NCBI GenBank assembly: GCA_036924285.1
Contig: JAYKYS010000001.1
Coordinates: forward strand, 5,288,501 to 5,352,500
Direction: 5' to 3'
Length of the DNA stretch: 64,000 nucleotides
From: Asterella californica
Lineage: Eukaryota > Streptophyta > Marchantiopsida > Marchantiales > Aytoniaceae
Shown here: piece after piece, positions 1 through 12,106 of the stretch
How positions within the stretch are numbered: the stretch's first letter is position 1
Layout: every line of letters begins with the position of its first letter
Notes under the pieces: generated by a model
The model's input: only the letters and a program-made list of their open reading frames with translations
Database searches by the model: none
Told to the model about the DNA's origin: nothing
Position numbers and translations under genes: made by a program

Positions 1-1117
1 AGAGCTTGGCTCACCGATCGCGAAGAACAACCCAATCTCAGGTCGCAGGTGAACGAAAATTTGATGTAAGCGCTTCCCTGCGAGCCAATTTCACTCAGAA
101 CTTCCAAACCGCCCGATGAAAACTGGTATCGTCTTTAATTTCCTATAGAACTCGGTATTCTGATCCCGATGGATCCAAGGACAGCAAGTTTGGACTCCGG
201 AACGACCCGAACGGTCCAACTCTCCTTCACAGGTAACTGAAAACTTCAAATCTGCTTCCTGCGTCTCAATTTCACTCAGTACGCACTCCCCGATCCGTCT
301 CTTCCCTAACCGTTTGAACCAGTGCGTAGCCTGCACAGATCTGAACCCAACGACGCCTTGCGCGCTTGCATTGGACTCCTGTATCTCCCGAACCGTCCGC
401 TTACAGGTCGCAGGTGCAAGCTAACCCCTTAAGCACCCCCCTTGCAACAGTCTCCGTACGTTCAGTTCTCTCCTGAATACCTGAATAATAAGAAGCAGGC
501 CCCTTGCGTCTTTGATATAACGCCTGGAGCTCTAAATACCCAGTCAGCAAGTAACTAGGGGCCTAGCTTGATTTTACCTTCTTTCGAATCGCATAACTTC
601 TTCCCTGGATGTCCAAACGAAGTAAACAAGATGCCCATGGAAAGCAGACAACGAGCTCTACCCATCTATGTAATGAAAGTGAAGATCCGAAGTTGCGCCA
701 AAAGCCCGTAAGCTGGGGCTTAGCTTGTTTTCTTCATCTTTCGAGTCTTGTAACTTTTCCACTAGGCGTCCAAACGAAGTAGATGAAGTGCCCATGGAAA
801 GCTGACAAGGAGCTCTATCCACCGGTGCAATAAAAACGAAGATCCGAAATGGTGCCAAAAACCCGTAAGCTGGGGTCTAGCTTGTTTTCTCCATCTTTCG
901 AGTCCTGTAACTTCTCCACTAGGCGTCCAAACGAAGTAGATAAAGTGCTTACGGAAAGCTGACAAGGAACTCTACCCATCTATGCGATGGAAATGGAGAT
1001 CTGAAATTGTGCCAAAAACTCGTAAGCTAGGGCCTAGCTTGTCTTACCCATAAGTGTCTTTGGAGCGACAAAAGTCAAAATTTGATTTTCATGTAGGAGC
1101 CGGTCCACGACACGACA
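1..1117 (-). mobile_element. Family-B LTR, inverted, truncated by window edge
   Basis: This stretch is the reverse complement of the first ~1.1 kb of the LTR found at 2402-4239, 47503-49529 and 51956-53982. Its outer LTR terminus lies at 1117, where the minus strand begins TGTCGTGTCG. It abuts the integrase reading frame directly, so an element or solo LTR of the same family appears to have inserted head-on into, or next to, the older copy. The rest of the element lies to the left of the window. No ACGT duplication is visible at position 1118, so the boundary may be a recombination joint rather than a clean insertion. Confidence 0.8.
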
Positions 1118-1126
1118 CCGCTACGG

Positions 1127-2326
1127 GTGATTTGCAACAAGGAAGATCAGCAGAAGTTGCTCAAGGCGTTCCATGAGAGTCTTTGGGCTGGACATCGAGG
1201 GATTTGGGCCACTTTTACAAAGATGAAAGAGCGATATTGGTGGAAAAACATGTACAAGGATGTTGTATCTTTTGTGGAGTCTTGTTTGACATGTCTGATG
1301 TATTTGAACATCCGACATCGTGACGGATTACATCCGACTTATCCGTTGGCAATCCACTTCAAGTGGGTGGTAGACTTGGTGATTATGCCGGTTGGATTAT
1401 GGCAGATGAGATACTTGGTACTTGCTAGAGAGGATCTTTCAAATCAAGTCGAGGGTAGGGCGCTTCGGACGAAGACAACTGAAGGGGTATGTAAATTTCT
1501 CTTGGAAGAGGTTGTTTGTCGGTATGGATGTGTGGGAAAGATCACTGTAGATCGGGGAGAGTTAGATGCACACGAGGCTCGTGAATTCTTTGCAAGGTGT
1601 GGGGTGAGGTTGTCACTAACAACTACTTACAACCCCGAAGGGAATGCCAAGAGTGAACGTGGTCATCCACCCATTGTGAAGGCTTTGGTGAAGGCCTGCA
1701 ACGGCAGGGTGTGCGAGTGGCCTCGACTCTTATCATTTGCGTTATGGACAGATAAAACGACACACAGCTCGGTGACAGGTTACATGCCGGTGGAACTCAT
1801 CACATGTCAGAAACCTATCATGCCGATTGAAGAACACGTTCTGACATGGAGTGTGTTACCTTGGGAGGACAATTTAACTAGGGAAGAGCTTCTTGCTATT
1901 CGAGTTAGGCAGTTGGAGAGAAGACCAGAGGATATCCAAACTGCTTTGGATAGATTGCGAGAATCACGGTTGAAGAACAAGGTCAGATTTGATCAGCGAC
2001 ATCGTTTGAAACCTAGGGAAATCAAGGAAGGTGATTGGGTGTTAGTCTATGACAATAGTCTAGACAACCAACATAGTGCACTCCGGAAGTTTTCCAGAAG
2101 ATGGTTTGGTCCGTATGTGGTGAAGAAGGTTCATGACAACGCAACTTACGCTCTGCAAGAGTTGGATGGAACGAGCTTGAAGGTACCAGTGGCAGGTAAA
2201 CGTGTCAAGATTTTCAAAAAGAGAGATAAGGAGGTCGATCTAGCAGATATCTTGACGGAGTTTCAGTTTGAGGATGAGGATTGTGCAGAAGACCTTGAAG
2301 GTGAGGTTGGCTACGATGGGAAGTAG
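1127..2326 (+). CDS. Ty3/gypsy integrase (3' end of pol, 5'-truncated)
   Basis: This 399-residue frame encodes the integrase that would splice retroelement cDNA into the genome. It shows the zinc-binding HHCC module (H16, H23, C53, C56), followed by an RNase H-fold core with acidic residues at about D83 (VVDLV), D142 (VDRGE) and E177 (NAKSERG). Near residue 328 there is a GPY/F-type module (RWFGPYVV), then an acidic C-terminal tail. Upstream pol (protease, reverse transcriptase, RNase H) is absent because an inverted family-B LTR begins at 1117. The annotated ATG is only the first methionine after that joint, not a natural start. The frame is otherwise open, so decay is limited. A family-B 3' LTR follows 75 bp downstream. 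A diverged copy of the C-terminal half lies on the minus strand at 45004-45600. Confidence 0.85.
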   Translation: MICNKEDQQKLLKAFHESLWAGHRGIWATFTKMKERYWWKNMYKDVVSFVESCLTCLMYLNIRHRDGLHPTYPLAIHFKWVVDLVIMPVGLWQMRYLVLAREDLSNQVEGRALRTKTTEGVCKFLLEEVVCRYGCVGKITVDRGELDAHEAREFFARCGVRLSLTTTYNPEGNAKSERGHPPIVKALVKACNGRVCEWPRLLSFALWTDKTTHSSVTGYMPVELITCQKPIMPIEEHVLTWSVLPWEDNLTREELLAIRVRQLERRPEDIQTALDRLRESRLKNKVRFDQRHRLKPREIKEGDWVLVYDNSLDNQHSALRKFSRRWFGPYVVKKVHDNATYALQELDGTSLKVPVAGKRVKIFKKRDKEVDLADILTEFQFEDEDCAEDLEGEVGYDGK

Positions 2327-2383
2327 GACGATAAGCCGATCCACTCCTTGGTTGGTATCTCTGGTGCATACCGGAGGATGCAC

Positions 2384-2401
2384 AGGTTCAGAGGGGGTGG
2401 A
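2384..2401 (+). other. Polypurine tract of family-B element
   Basis: A purine-rich run (GAGGGGGTGGA at its core) ends exactly where the LTR begins with TGTCG. This is the expected place and composition for the plus-strand primer of an LTR retroelement. The same tract lies before the 3' LTR of element B (51940-51955), and its complement lies beside the inverted LTR at 44930-44940. Confidence 0.7.
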
Positions 2402-4239
2402 TGTCGTGTCGTGGACCGGCTCCTATCTGAAATTCAGACTTCGATGCTTGTCGCTCCAAAAACACTCAAGAGAAAACAAGCTAAGGCTCAGCTTACGGGC
2501 TTTTGGCGCAACTTCGGATCTCCATTTTCATCGCATAGATGGGTAGAGCTCCTTGTCAGCTTTCCATAGGCACTTCATCTACTTCGTTTGGACGCCTAGT
2601 GGAGAAGTTACAAGACTCGAAAGATGGAGAAAACAAGCTAGGCCCCAGCTTACGGGTTTTTGGCACCACTTTGGATCTTCGTTTTGATCGCACTAGTGGA
2701 TAGAGCTCCTTGTCAGCTTTCCATGGGCACTTCATCTACTTCGTTTGGACGCCTAGTGGAAAAGTTACAAGACTCGAAAGAAGGAGAAAACAAGCTAGGC
2801 CTCAGCTTATGGGCTTTTGGCGCAACTTCGGATCTTCACTTTCATCACATAGATGGGTAGAGCTCGTTGTCAGCTTTCCATGGGCATCTTGTTTACTTCG
2901 TTTGGACATCCAGAGAAGAAGTTATGCGATTCGAAAGAAGGTAAAATCAAGATAGGCCCCTAGTTACTTGCTGACTGGGTATTTAGGGCTTCAGGCGTTA
3001 TATCAAAGACGCAAGGGGCCTGCTTCTCATTATTCAAGAGAGAACTGTACGTACGGAGACTGTTGCAAGGGGGCTGCTTAAGGGGCTTGCTTGTTCCTGC
3101 GACCTGTCGGTGGATGTTTTGAAGAATTGGGAAGTCCAATACACGCGCGCAAGGTGTCATCGTGTTCAGATCTGTGCAGGCTACGCACAGGTTAAGACGG
3201 TTCTTGAAGAGACGGATCGGGGGTTGTGTTCTGAGAGAAATTGAGACCCAGGAAGCAGATTTGGGGTTTTCAGTTACCTGTGAAGGAGAGTTGGACCGTT
3301 CGGGCCGTTCTGGAGTCCAAACTTGCTATCCTTGGATCCATCGAGATCAGAACAACGAGTTCTTCAGGAAATTGAAGACGATTCAAAGTTTCATCGGACG
3401 GTTTGAGAGTAGTGAGTGAAATTGGCTCGCAGGGAAGCGCTTACATCAAATTTTCGTTCGCCTGCGACCTGAGATTGGGTTGTTCTTCGCGATCGGGGAA
3501 CTCCAAACGACTTGTTTAGAGTCTTGTTGGGTTCAGGGTAGCTAGATCTACCTACCAGAGAAGACGGATATCAGTTTAGGCAATCCGTTTGTGCGTGGTG
3601 TGCGGTTTTAAGCCGTAGGGAGCAGTTTTTGAAGGTTCGATCACCTGCGACCGAAAATCAGCGATACCTCGACTATCAGGAGTCGGATCTGAAGGTTTCT
3701 TAGGTTAACGGAGTCAGCAGAGGAGACCCTATCGACATCTGAAGTCCGTTCAGCGAAAGGAGGAAGTCCACAGATAGGCCTTTTTCGGTTTCTTCGCTAC
3801 GGGTTTTGCTCTTTTGAGTTCGTTAGAGTTCTGGTTGGCTGTATACAGCTTGTGGTAGCTAGCTTTAGCGAAGAGCTTATACATGGATGTGGTTTGGACT
3901 TGAATTTGAATCGCGTGATACTGCTGTGGCTCTATTTGTTAGCAAAGAGAGGTTTCTCTTGCTTTGAGCTACTCTTCGGTGGTTTTGGGTCAGGGTTGCG
4001 ATTCAAGGGTTGTTTTCAGGGGCTTTTGAAGCAGGTTACAGACCGCTCTGGTCTGTTTTTCAATTCTGTGCTCTTAGGAGAAAGAACCGGCAGTGTACAT
4101 ACATTTGGAGTGTATATATCGCAGCTTTCGTTTTCGTGGTTGTTTTTCTCTGTCTTGTCTCTGTTTCAGCACACAACATCTCCACAGCCAGGAACCTCGC
4201 GTTTTCCTGGACATCCTTCACGCAATATCCGACACGATA
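2402..4239 (+). mobile_element. Family-B 3' LTR (1838 bp)
   Basis: This is the LTR following the integrase frame. It starts TGTCGTGTCG and ends CGACACGATA, an imperfect inverted pair in which the last base pair is TG...TA rather than the usual TG...CA. It aligns by eye along its whole length with the 2027-bp LTRs at 47503 and 51956. It lacks roughly 200 bp around position 3497, where the longer copies carry a GAGCCAAGC segment. Short open frames inside it are LTR sequence, not genes. Confidence 0.85.
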
Positions 4240-4388
4240 GCGGTGTGTGATCTTCCCCTTGTTGTGACCTCAAATATCAACCTAGATGTTGGAAAGAACG
4301 TTGGCTGGAAAGGCTGATGAGTGGACGTCAAGCCATTCACTCATCAAAGTAAGATGTATACAATCAAGTTCCAATTCTTCTCGTATGT

Positions 4389-6098
4389 TATTGTATCAGA
4401 TTTTGCATGAAAGTTGTCTAGGAAAACCCGAGGTTCCTTACTATAGGGATATCATGTGCTGAACAGAGACAAGAAAGAGAGAAATAACCACGAGAACAAG
4501 CTCGCAAGATATACCAACTCTCACTTCATGTACACTCTCGTTTCTTTCTTTCTAAGAACACAAAACTGAGAAACATACCTGGATGGTATGTAATCTACAT
4601 CCAATCTCCTAAAACAAGTCTCTGAATCTCAACCTAGACCCAAACTACCAAAGCGCAGTTCAAACCAAAAGAAACATCTCTTTGCTAACAAAAAGCTTTG
4701 TACTAATATTACACAATTCAAACTCAGTCCAAAACAACATCCATGTACAAGCCTTTAGGTAAAGCTAGCTACCACAAGTTGTACATAACCTACTAGAACT
4801 CTAACGAATCCAAAATGATGAAAACTGTAACGAAGAAAACGAGAAGGCTTATCTAAGAACTTTCTTCTTTTGCCAAACGATCTTCAGATATCAACATGAT
4901 CTTCCTTCTTGACTGTGTTGGCTCCAAGAACTCTCAGATCTAACTCTCGCGAGACTCCAAACAAGCTGTTTGGAGTTCTCCCTACAAACCACGCAAGAAA
5001 TTCAGCCGTAAGAAGCAAAAACCTAACATAAACAGTTTCCCTACGGCTCAACTTTACTCACCACGCACAACACAACAGTACGATCTTCTCCTCTGCGTAA
5101 AGGGACTCCTTGATCATGTAGGCACCAAGAACGAAGAGCTTGGCTCACGGATCGCAAAGAATAACATTACTTCAGGTAGCAAGTGAACCAAAAATTGATG
5201 GAAGCACTTTCTTGTGAGTCAATTTCTTTCACATCTCCTAAATTGTCAGATCAAACTTTGTATCGTCAATTTCTTGAAGAGCTCAACGTTCTGATCCGAA
5301 TGGATCTTAGGGCATCAAGTTTGGACTCCAAAAATGCTCGAAAGGTCCAACTCTCCTTCGTAGATCACTGAAGCACTCCAAATCTTCCTCCCTACATACC
5401 AATCTCTCCTCGAACACATTCCTAAATTGTCAGATCAAACTTTGTATCATCAATTTCTTGAAGAGCTCAGCATTCTGATCCGAATGGATCTTAGGGCATC
5501 AAATTTGGACTCCAAAACTGCTCGAACAGTCCAACTCTCCTTCGTAGATCACTGAAGCACTCCAAATCTTCCTCCCTACATACCAATTTCTCCTCGAACA
5601 CACTCCTCGATCCCTCACTTCACGAACTATTTTAACCATGGCGTAGCCTACACAGATCTAAACACAATGACACCTTGTGCGCATGCATTGGACCTCCAAA
5701 TCTCCTAGAACCTTCACCGACAAATCATAGATACAAGCTTACCCCTTAAGCTGCCTCTTTACGTCAGTCACAGTACGTGAAGTTTCCTCTTGGTTATCCT
5801 CAAGTAGCCCCCTTGTGCCCTTAGTATAATATCAAGAATCACAAGTACTTAGTCATCATCGATAGGCTAAAACTTAGTTTGATTTCTCATCTTTCGAACT
5901 TCATAACACCATTAAGAGTCCAAATGAAGTGCCTTTAGAAACCTAACAAAAAAAAGGAGCTCTACAACTTGGTGCAATGAAAGTTGAGATCCGAAGTAGA
6001 TCAAAAAGTCATTATGTTCCTTCATGAGCGTCTTTGGAGCAAAAATACAAGAACCGCAAAATATGATTTTCAAGTAGGAGCCGGTCCATGACGTGACA
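4389..6098 (-). mobile_element. Solo LTR related to family B, with ATGT target duplications
   Basis: On the minus strand this 1710-bp block begins TGTCACGTC at 6098 and ends with a diverged version of the family-B terminus at 4389. The 4 bp on each side are identical: ATGT at 4385-4388 and ATGT at 6099-6102. No internal region is present. This fits loss of the interior by recombination between two LTRs, leaving one LTR between its target-site duplications. It is clearly older than the other family-B LTRs. A local internal duplication is visible around 5240-5590, where a ~170-bp stretch containing TCAGATCAAACTTTGTATC occurs twice. Confidence 0.75.
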
Positions 6099-6102
6099 AT
6101 GT

Positions 6103-6574
6103 GACAATCGAGAGGATCACATGAATAAACAAGTCCGTCACCCTCTCCATGAACTCTTATCTTAAGTAAACAACGAACCATTGTCAAAAGTGATTAGTGA
6201 AGCTTGAAATGAAATGGACTAAAAAATGAAAGATATGAGACTCGGATCAATCTTCCATCCATTAGTACAACTCTTGTAGCTCTTCATCCTCCATTTAGAA
6301 CACTAAGAAACACTCGCAAAACATCCTCTGATCGAGTTCTACGCACTTGTCATTCCCAGAACACGCTTCTCGCGCACTTTGTGGGAGCGCTATACAATGT
6401 TCAGTGATACAATTACAACAAAACATTATTTTCTAGTCAAAACTAGAATTTTCAAAATAATGTTTAAAAACATAATTTTAAAATAAAACAGAAGCAAAGA
6501 GTCTATTCTTCTATGATATTTATTGAACCAACTGATAAGGACGAAGAATTTGAAGCAAATAATTTGAGGTTTCA
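6103..6574. other. Intergenic, no gene seen
   Basis: I recognise no gene here. The left part (6103-6300) may be the tail of the element whose LTR ends at 6098. The right part is AT-rich and leads into the plastid-derived fragment. Confidence 0.4.
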
Positions 6575-6999
<425 letters not shown>

Positions 7000-9142
7000 A
7001 TTTAACTTTTTCAAGTTTTATATTAGAAAATCATGTATTATATATGCTATACACGAAACAAAATCCAATCTAAAATCAGGTCTAAGATAATCACCTCATC
7101 GTATGTACTAGTCATAGTAGACAATATAAAGTCACTCTTGTAGTGATCCAACTCTACTTCACCAGGAGCATTTATGACCTCCACAATGAATGATGCATTA
7201 AACTCCACCTTCTGCATATCTACGCCAATGGTCTCAAAAGCTTCTCGATATAGAAGAAAGAGGTCACCCCAAGAGCAATAGATGTGTGTTCACAACTCAT
7301 CTATACTTAACTTTTGCTTCTTCGTCTTCATCCGAACTTCTAAACGTCTCTTCTTCTCCCTCGACACCCGAACTAGGTTCTCATGAAATATCTTCAAGAC
7401 CCCTTTCTATGCCAAAAGGTATATCTCTTAGTCGGTAAGAGATCTCTCCAAGATTTTTGTGTCCTCTAGTAGCTCAACCTCCAGGCTACTAACTCATGAA
7501 ATTTGAACAAAAAATTTTCTAACCAAAGAAATGATGCTGTATAAATTTCCATAGAACTAAAATTTGTATATTTTGACTTCACTCATGATTGTCAACCCCT
7601 TCTACTTTGAAAAATTCTATCTCCCTCTCTAGACCTCATCTTCTCATGATTGTTTTTTCCTTTGGCAGCTTATCGTTCAAGCTATCATCTTGGAAATTTT
7701 GACTCAGAAATAAAAAAGACAAAAAAGATGACAGCGATTGTACAAAATTTCCAAAGATCAGAATTTCTAAACTTTCACGAGTAAACCCCCTCAATTTTGA
7801 AAAATTATATCTCCCTCCCTAGACCACCTCTTCACATGATTTCTGTTATCCTTAATAGATTATCAGCCAAGTTATAATCCTATAAATTTTCATAGAGAAC
7901 TGAAAACACATAAGAAATTTGACAACGACTGTACAAATTTCCCAAAGAGCAAAATTTCTAAACTCTCAAATTTTTTCTCTCTAGTAACTTGTTTCTCCTT
8001 CTTTCTCTAAAACTCTTGTTGCATCCATTCTTAACTCTCCTCAAATCCTTTCTAAGTAAACAAAATATAAAGAATGACCTCGAACGCATCATAGATCAGT
8101 ACGAGATATACGAAAGATTCTAAAGTGGTTGACATCACGTTAGTTCTCTCTCTTCTCAACATTCTCTCCATGTGCTCGCGCATGATCTCTTTTTGTCAAC
8201 TGTAGAGCTGAACTCTAAACATTCTTCAACAATCTCTTCAAGTGAAGTCCCAACAATGGAACCAAAAATGTAAATTGTCAACGGTCTTCTCAATCAACTA
8301 CTCCCTAATCTCTCAACCTCCATGATAATCATCGATCAATCTGCAACATGTCGTACTTTTCTCTCACTCAAGGTCACATCTGATGGCTTTGATGGAAGTA
8401 CATCATTAACTTGAAAGAAAAAATGCTAAGTTCAATCATTCACACACACATAAACTAAAATTCTCTATTCTAACGACGTCTCTCAAGTTCTCACTTTCTA
8501 AGATCTCGCACTCTCTCTATATTGCTAAAAATGTCAGTACAACGTTGTGAAAATAAGGATGATGAGCTCTTCTCTACTCCTCTATTTATACATTCTAGGT
8601 TTTTACTTTGGTATCCTTTAGTAGCTCAATGTAACTATTTTACGAGGTTTTACTAAGATATTACTTAAAGTAAAAGCATTAATCACATAAGTTTCTTACC
8701 TTTTCACATGGTCTTATTCTTTCAAAGTCAACAACTTCTAAGTTCTGAAATATTCTCAAGGAATCTCAGATTTCCACCCCCTCTACACTAGGACCTATTA
8801 AAAAGATTACATGTGAAATCTCTTCTTGTTTTTAATGCTCATAAAGTAAATAACTTTAGTCCCATCACTAATATCAAATCAAAAAGAAGATAAGAGATAA
8901 TTTCCAGCTCTTTTCTACCTTTTAGACAAGCTGACAAGATAGTAGTGCTCACTATTTAGGAAATATCTGAATTCTGCCCAAAAGTATAGTTAAGTTTAAT
9001 CATAACTAACTTTAGTTAGTCATGATTAACTTGATACCTCCTTAAAGTACTTGGGCAACAAATAAACATTCTCCACACTTAATTATGACTAAACACCTTA
9101 CTAATAAACAAACTTCTTATGTGTAACATAAGTCATTACAAT
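7000..9142 (-). repeat. Dispersed repeat C, copy 1 (probable LTR or terminal region)
   Basis: This block aligns by eye with 57597-60258 in the same orientation, from a shared ATATATGCTATACACG stretch to a shared GTAACATAAGTC stretch. It has no coding capacity. At the second copy a minus-strand retroelement gag begins just left of the repeat, so the repeat probably represents the 5' LTR or leader of a minus-strand element. Here the gag is missing and plastid-derived DNA lies in its place. This copy holds a single version of the 270-bp unit that is tandemly triplicated in copy 2. Confidence 0.65.
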
Positions 9143-10736
9143 ACAAACAAGCATGCGAGTATGGAGAGGATCCAAACACAAACAATACTAATGACAACTC
9201 TCCATATTCATGATAAAGTGCCTTGAAGCACCAGCAAAAACCTCCAAGTCGACTTGTTCTTCAAAAGAACCTTAAATCTTAGGTCTTTCGAGGCAAGAAT
9301 CTCTCAACTTTGCCTCACTAGCACTCCTCAACCATAGCTCTGAATGAGACGAAACCAAGGCCAAAAAGTAACTTGTAGAATAAGCTCTATATAAGGTATT
9401 ACATGCAGAAAGATCATCTTTGAGTTCGCAATTATACCCTTCCAAAGTTCATTGTTTCTATAGCATTCATAGAATTACACTAGTATTTTGCAGCAACTCG
9501 ACTTTTATACTCATCAACTGATCGCAACCTTTACATCTTCAGAAACTTCTTCTCCTCAAATCTCCAACAAGGTATAGCATGCACAAATCCAAGTAATATT
9601 GAACTCACAACATGGCACCAAAGTGATACTTGACGGTATTGAAACTCAGCCAATGGAGTGTAACATGCCATAATTCATTCCTTCTTGATGCTCTAAAGAT
9701 GAAACTTGAACTCCACTTTTTTCAATGTCTCCTTAACAACTCCAGAAAGTTTCAGATCCAAATCGAACCCAAAATCTCACAATCAACTCAGATGTGACAT
9801 TCACTCAGTCTTTCTCTTAATCTCTCATGATACACTTCAACAGAATTTCGCTGTCCAAAGTTCTGTCAAAACTCACAACCTACTCGACCAAAAGGTCTTA
9901 AACTTCTCAAGAAATTGAAGTGCCTCCTTCACTCCCACTTTGTAAAATTTCAAAACCAAACACTCAACCAAAGTCTCGGAATGATCCAAACTCTAACTGT
10001 CAATGACACAAGGTGATATGTAGACCCTTGTGCACAAAATCCTTTAACCCAATAACCCAGATCGTCCGAAATTTCACATGTAAGTAGCTCCTAGTATTAT
10101 CTCAGATCCTGGAAAGTTTCATATCCAAAATCGATCCCAAGCTCTCGATATCACTCTCAATGGCCCTTGATAACAATCGTTCACTCTCATAACCTCCGAT
10201 TTGAGGTACCCAATTTCAACGGGTCGTAACTTTGTCACTCCAACTTGAAATCCATCGATATCAAAGCCCAGCAGCAAGCTTATCTCGAGAGCTCCTCAAC
10301 AATAGTCAACTCTTCTCCAACAACCCTAGAGATCTCAAAAAGTGTGAACGACTTCGCGGAAATAAAATTGATCATGAATTTGATCCTCTCATCTTCAATC
10401 GATCAAAACTCTGTCATGCGAGCTTTGAATCAAGCAATCTTGAGTCCACGAGCATCTTTGTCTTCCAAGCCTTCCAACCATATCTAGAATTCCTCGAATG
10501 GATCACGAGAAGTGTCTCCAATCCTCCAAAACATGAAGAGAACTTGATGAAAAATGATTGGTCAAACTTTCGACCAACAAGAACAAGTTGACAAAAGTTT
10601 TTGTCTTAACCAACTAACATGACATGACCAACACACAAGGAGTGAATTTTTATCATGATTATCATTTGGACACTCAAGGTTTTTATTAAACACACTCCGC
10701 GTACGTGTCATTGACGACGTCATTTGATCAAGAAGC
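9143..10736. other. Unassigned region left of element A
   Basis: No gene recognised. Short open frames (for example 10232-10591) have no recognisable motif. Phrases such as AAAGTTTCA followed by ATCCAAA recur at about 9750 and 10115, suggesting old repetitive DNA. Confidence 0.3.
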
Positions 10737-10740
10737 ACGT

Positions 10741-12069
10741 TGTCATGATGTGAATCATTTCACAATGTAAATAATTCACCTCTCTGTCAAGCGTTAGTCT
10801 CTCTGAGTGAAATTAGGACCTCAGAGAAGTCGACACTGGAGGATGTTATATATTTTGAGTCTTAGTAGGTTGATTACCATGTAGATGGACTTAAGCTCAT
10901 GGGTTGTAATTACGTGTCGCCCATGCATGCTTCTTAGCGAGGTTAGGTTCTCTTTCAGGATTACGCGTCGTTTTACATGTCTTCGCATGTAGTTTAGGGT
11001 CTATGTTGGCACTTTAGGGGCTTGACGTGGTAGCCTATGTGCAAATTCAAGTCACCACGTGGTTTTGGGGCACAAAAGGACAAGGGAGTGAAGCTATGAA
11101 CTCCCATTGGTCCAATTTTGTCTTTACTTACTACTAAACTTAGTAGTAAGGGTCTTAAGAGGAGTTCGAGCATTTGGTGTGGGAACTTCGAAATCTGAGA
11201 GCACAGGGAGATAGGGTTCGTCGTGCCAAGCACTGTCAGCGAAATTTTTGATCGATTTGGAGCAATAAAGAAGGAGTTATGGCTGATTGAAGTTCGATTT
11301 GTGCCAGAATTGCAGCACTTCTGTTGATTTTGGGGTTTTCGGTGTCAATCGCAGTAGATTTGAGAAAATCGCTTCAAACCTTCGAGGTCTCGTTCATTGG
11401 CAGCAGGGCTACGACTGTCCCCAAATTTTCATGTCAATTGAAATTGTGAGTAATTCAGGGCGACCGCTGAAGCAGAGGGGGTCCGAAAAGCTCTCAATCT
11501 AGAGCATCAACTTCAGAGAGCGAGATCTGGAGTTCTGTGTACAATCAGGAGGCCCAACTTCACAGGAGTGTTCAGCAAGCTGTTTACTGCAAATCTTGTA
11601 AGAATCTTTGAAAGTGATCGAGCCAATTCTCTGTTCTAGGTCGAAATAGCTGACTGGGTACCAGAAATTGCCGTAATTTCTCTGCTCAGAACGTTTCTGC
11701 CTATATCTCGACACTCTGATTTGATCTCAAGCTGAAACTTCGTGTGTATGGTCAGTAGGGCCTCATTTACATGTAGGAGGAGTTCTGAAGTCTGAACCAT
11801 CGTATGTTTCTGATTCCGGACCGTTAAAGTTCGCTGTCTGACCTTATTACTGCTAGTCTGATCTGATCTTCGCTTCCTGAACATACTGGAAGGTCCATTC
11901 GACCTGAGTGAGTGTTTATAGTGTTTCCTTATGATCTGAAGCCTACCTCTGTATAGCAAGAAACCGTTGCCTGAAGTCCAACGCTTCCCTGAGTAGACTA
12001 AACACAGCCTTCAAGATCATATCACAGCCAGAAGGTTCCGCCCTTCCCAGGAAAACTCTCAACTCGACA
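10741..12069 (+). repeat. Element A 5' LTR (1329 bp)
   Basis: It starts TGTCATGATG and ends CAACTCGACA, and has the same length as the 3' copy. Short open frames on either strand within it are not genes. The first ~100 bp resembles LTR fragments at 46986 (plus) and 55363 (minus), showing a wider family. It should carry the promoter and start site for element RNA, but no single TATA box stands out convincingly. Confidence 0.9.
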
Positions 12070-12072
12070 GTC

Positions 12073-12090
12073 TGGTGCTTCCACTGAGAG
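12073..12090 (+). other. Primer-binding site, tRNA-Thr-like
   Basis: Three bases after the 5' LTR the sequence reads TGGTGCTTCCACTGAGAG. Its complement ends AAGCACCA, as expected for a tRNA 3' end, and it resembles the acceptor and T-arm of plant tRNA-Thr. Minus-strand cDNA synthesis would be primed here. The assignment to tRNA-Thr is from memory of that tRNA's 3' end. Confidence 0.55.
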
Positions 12091-12106
12091 CTCTTGGGGT
12101 GATTGA

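Noticed and set aside
1127..2326. Integrase as a host gene
   Set aside because: The polypurine tract and LTR directly downstream show that it is retroelement pol.
11636..11959. Minus-strand frame in the element A LTR, repeated at 16596-16919
   Set aside because: It lies wholly inside noncoding LTR DNA; it is present twice only because the LTR is duplicated.
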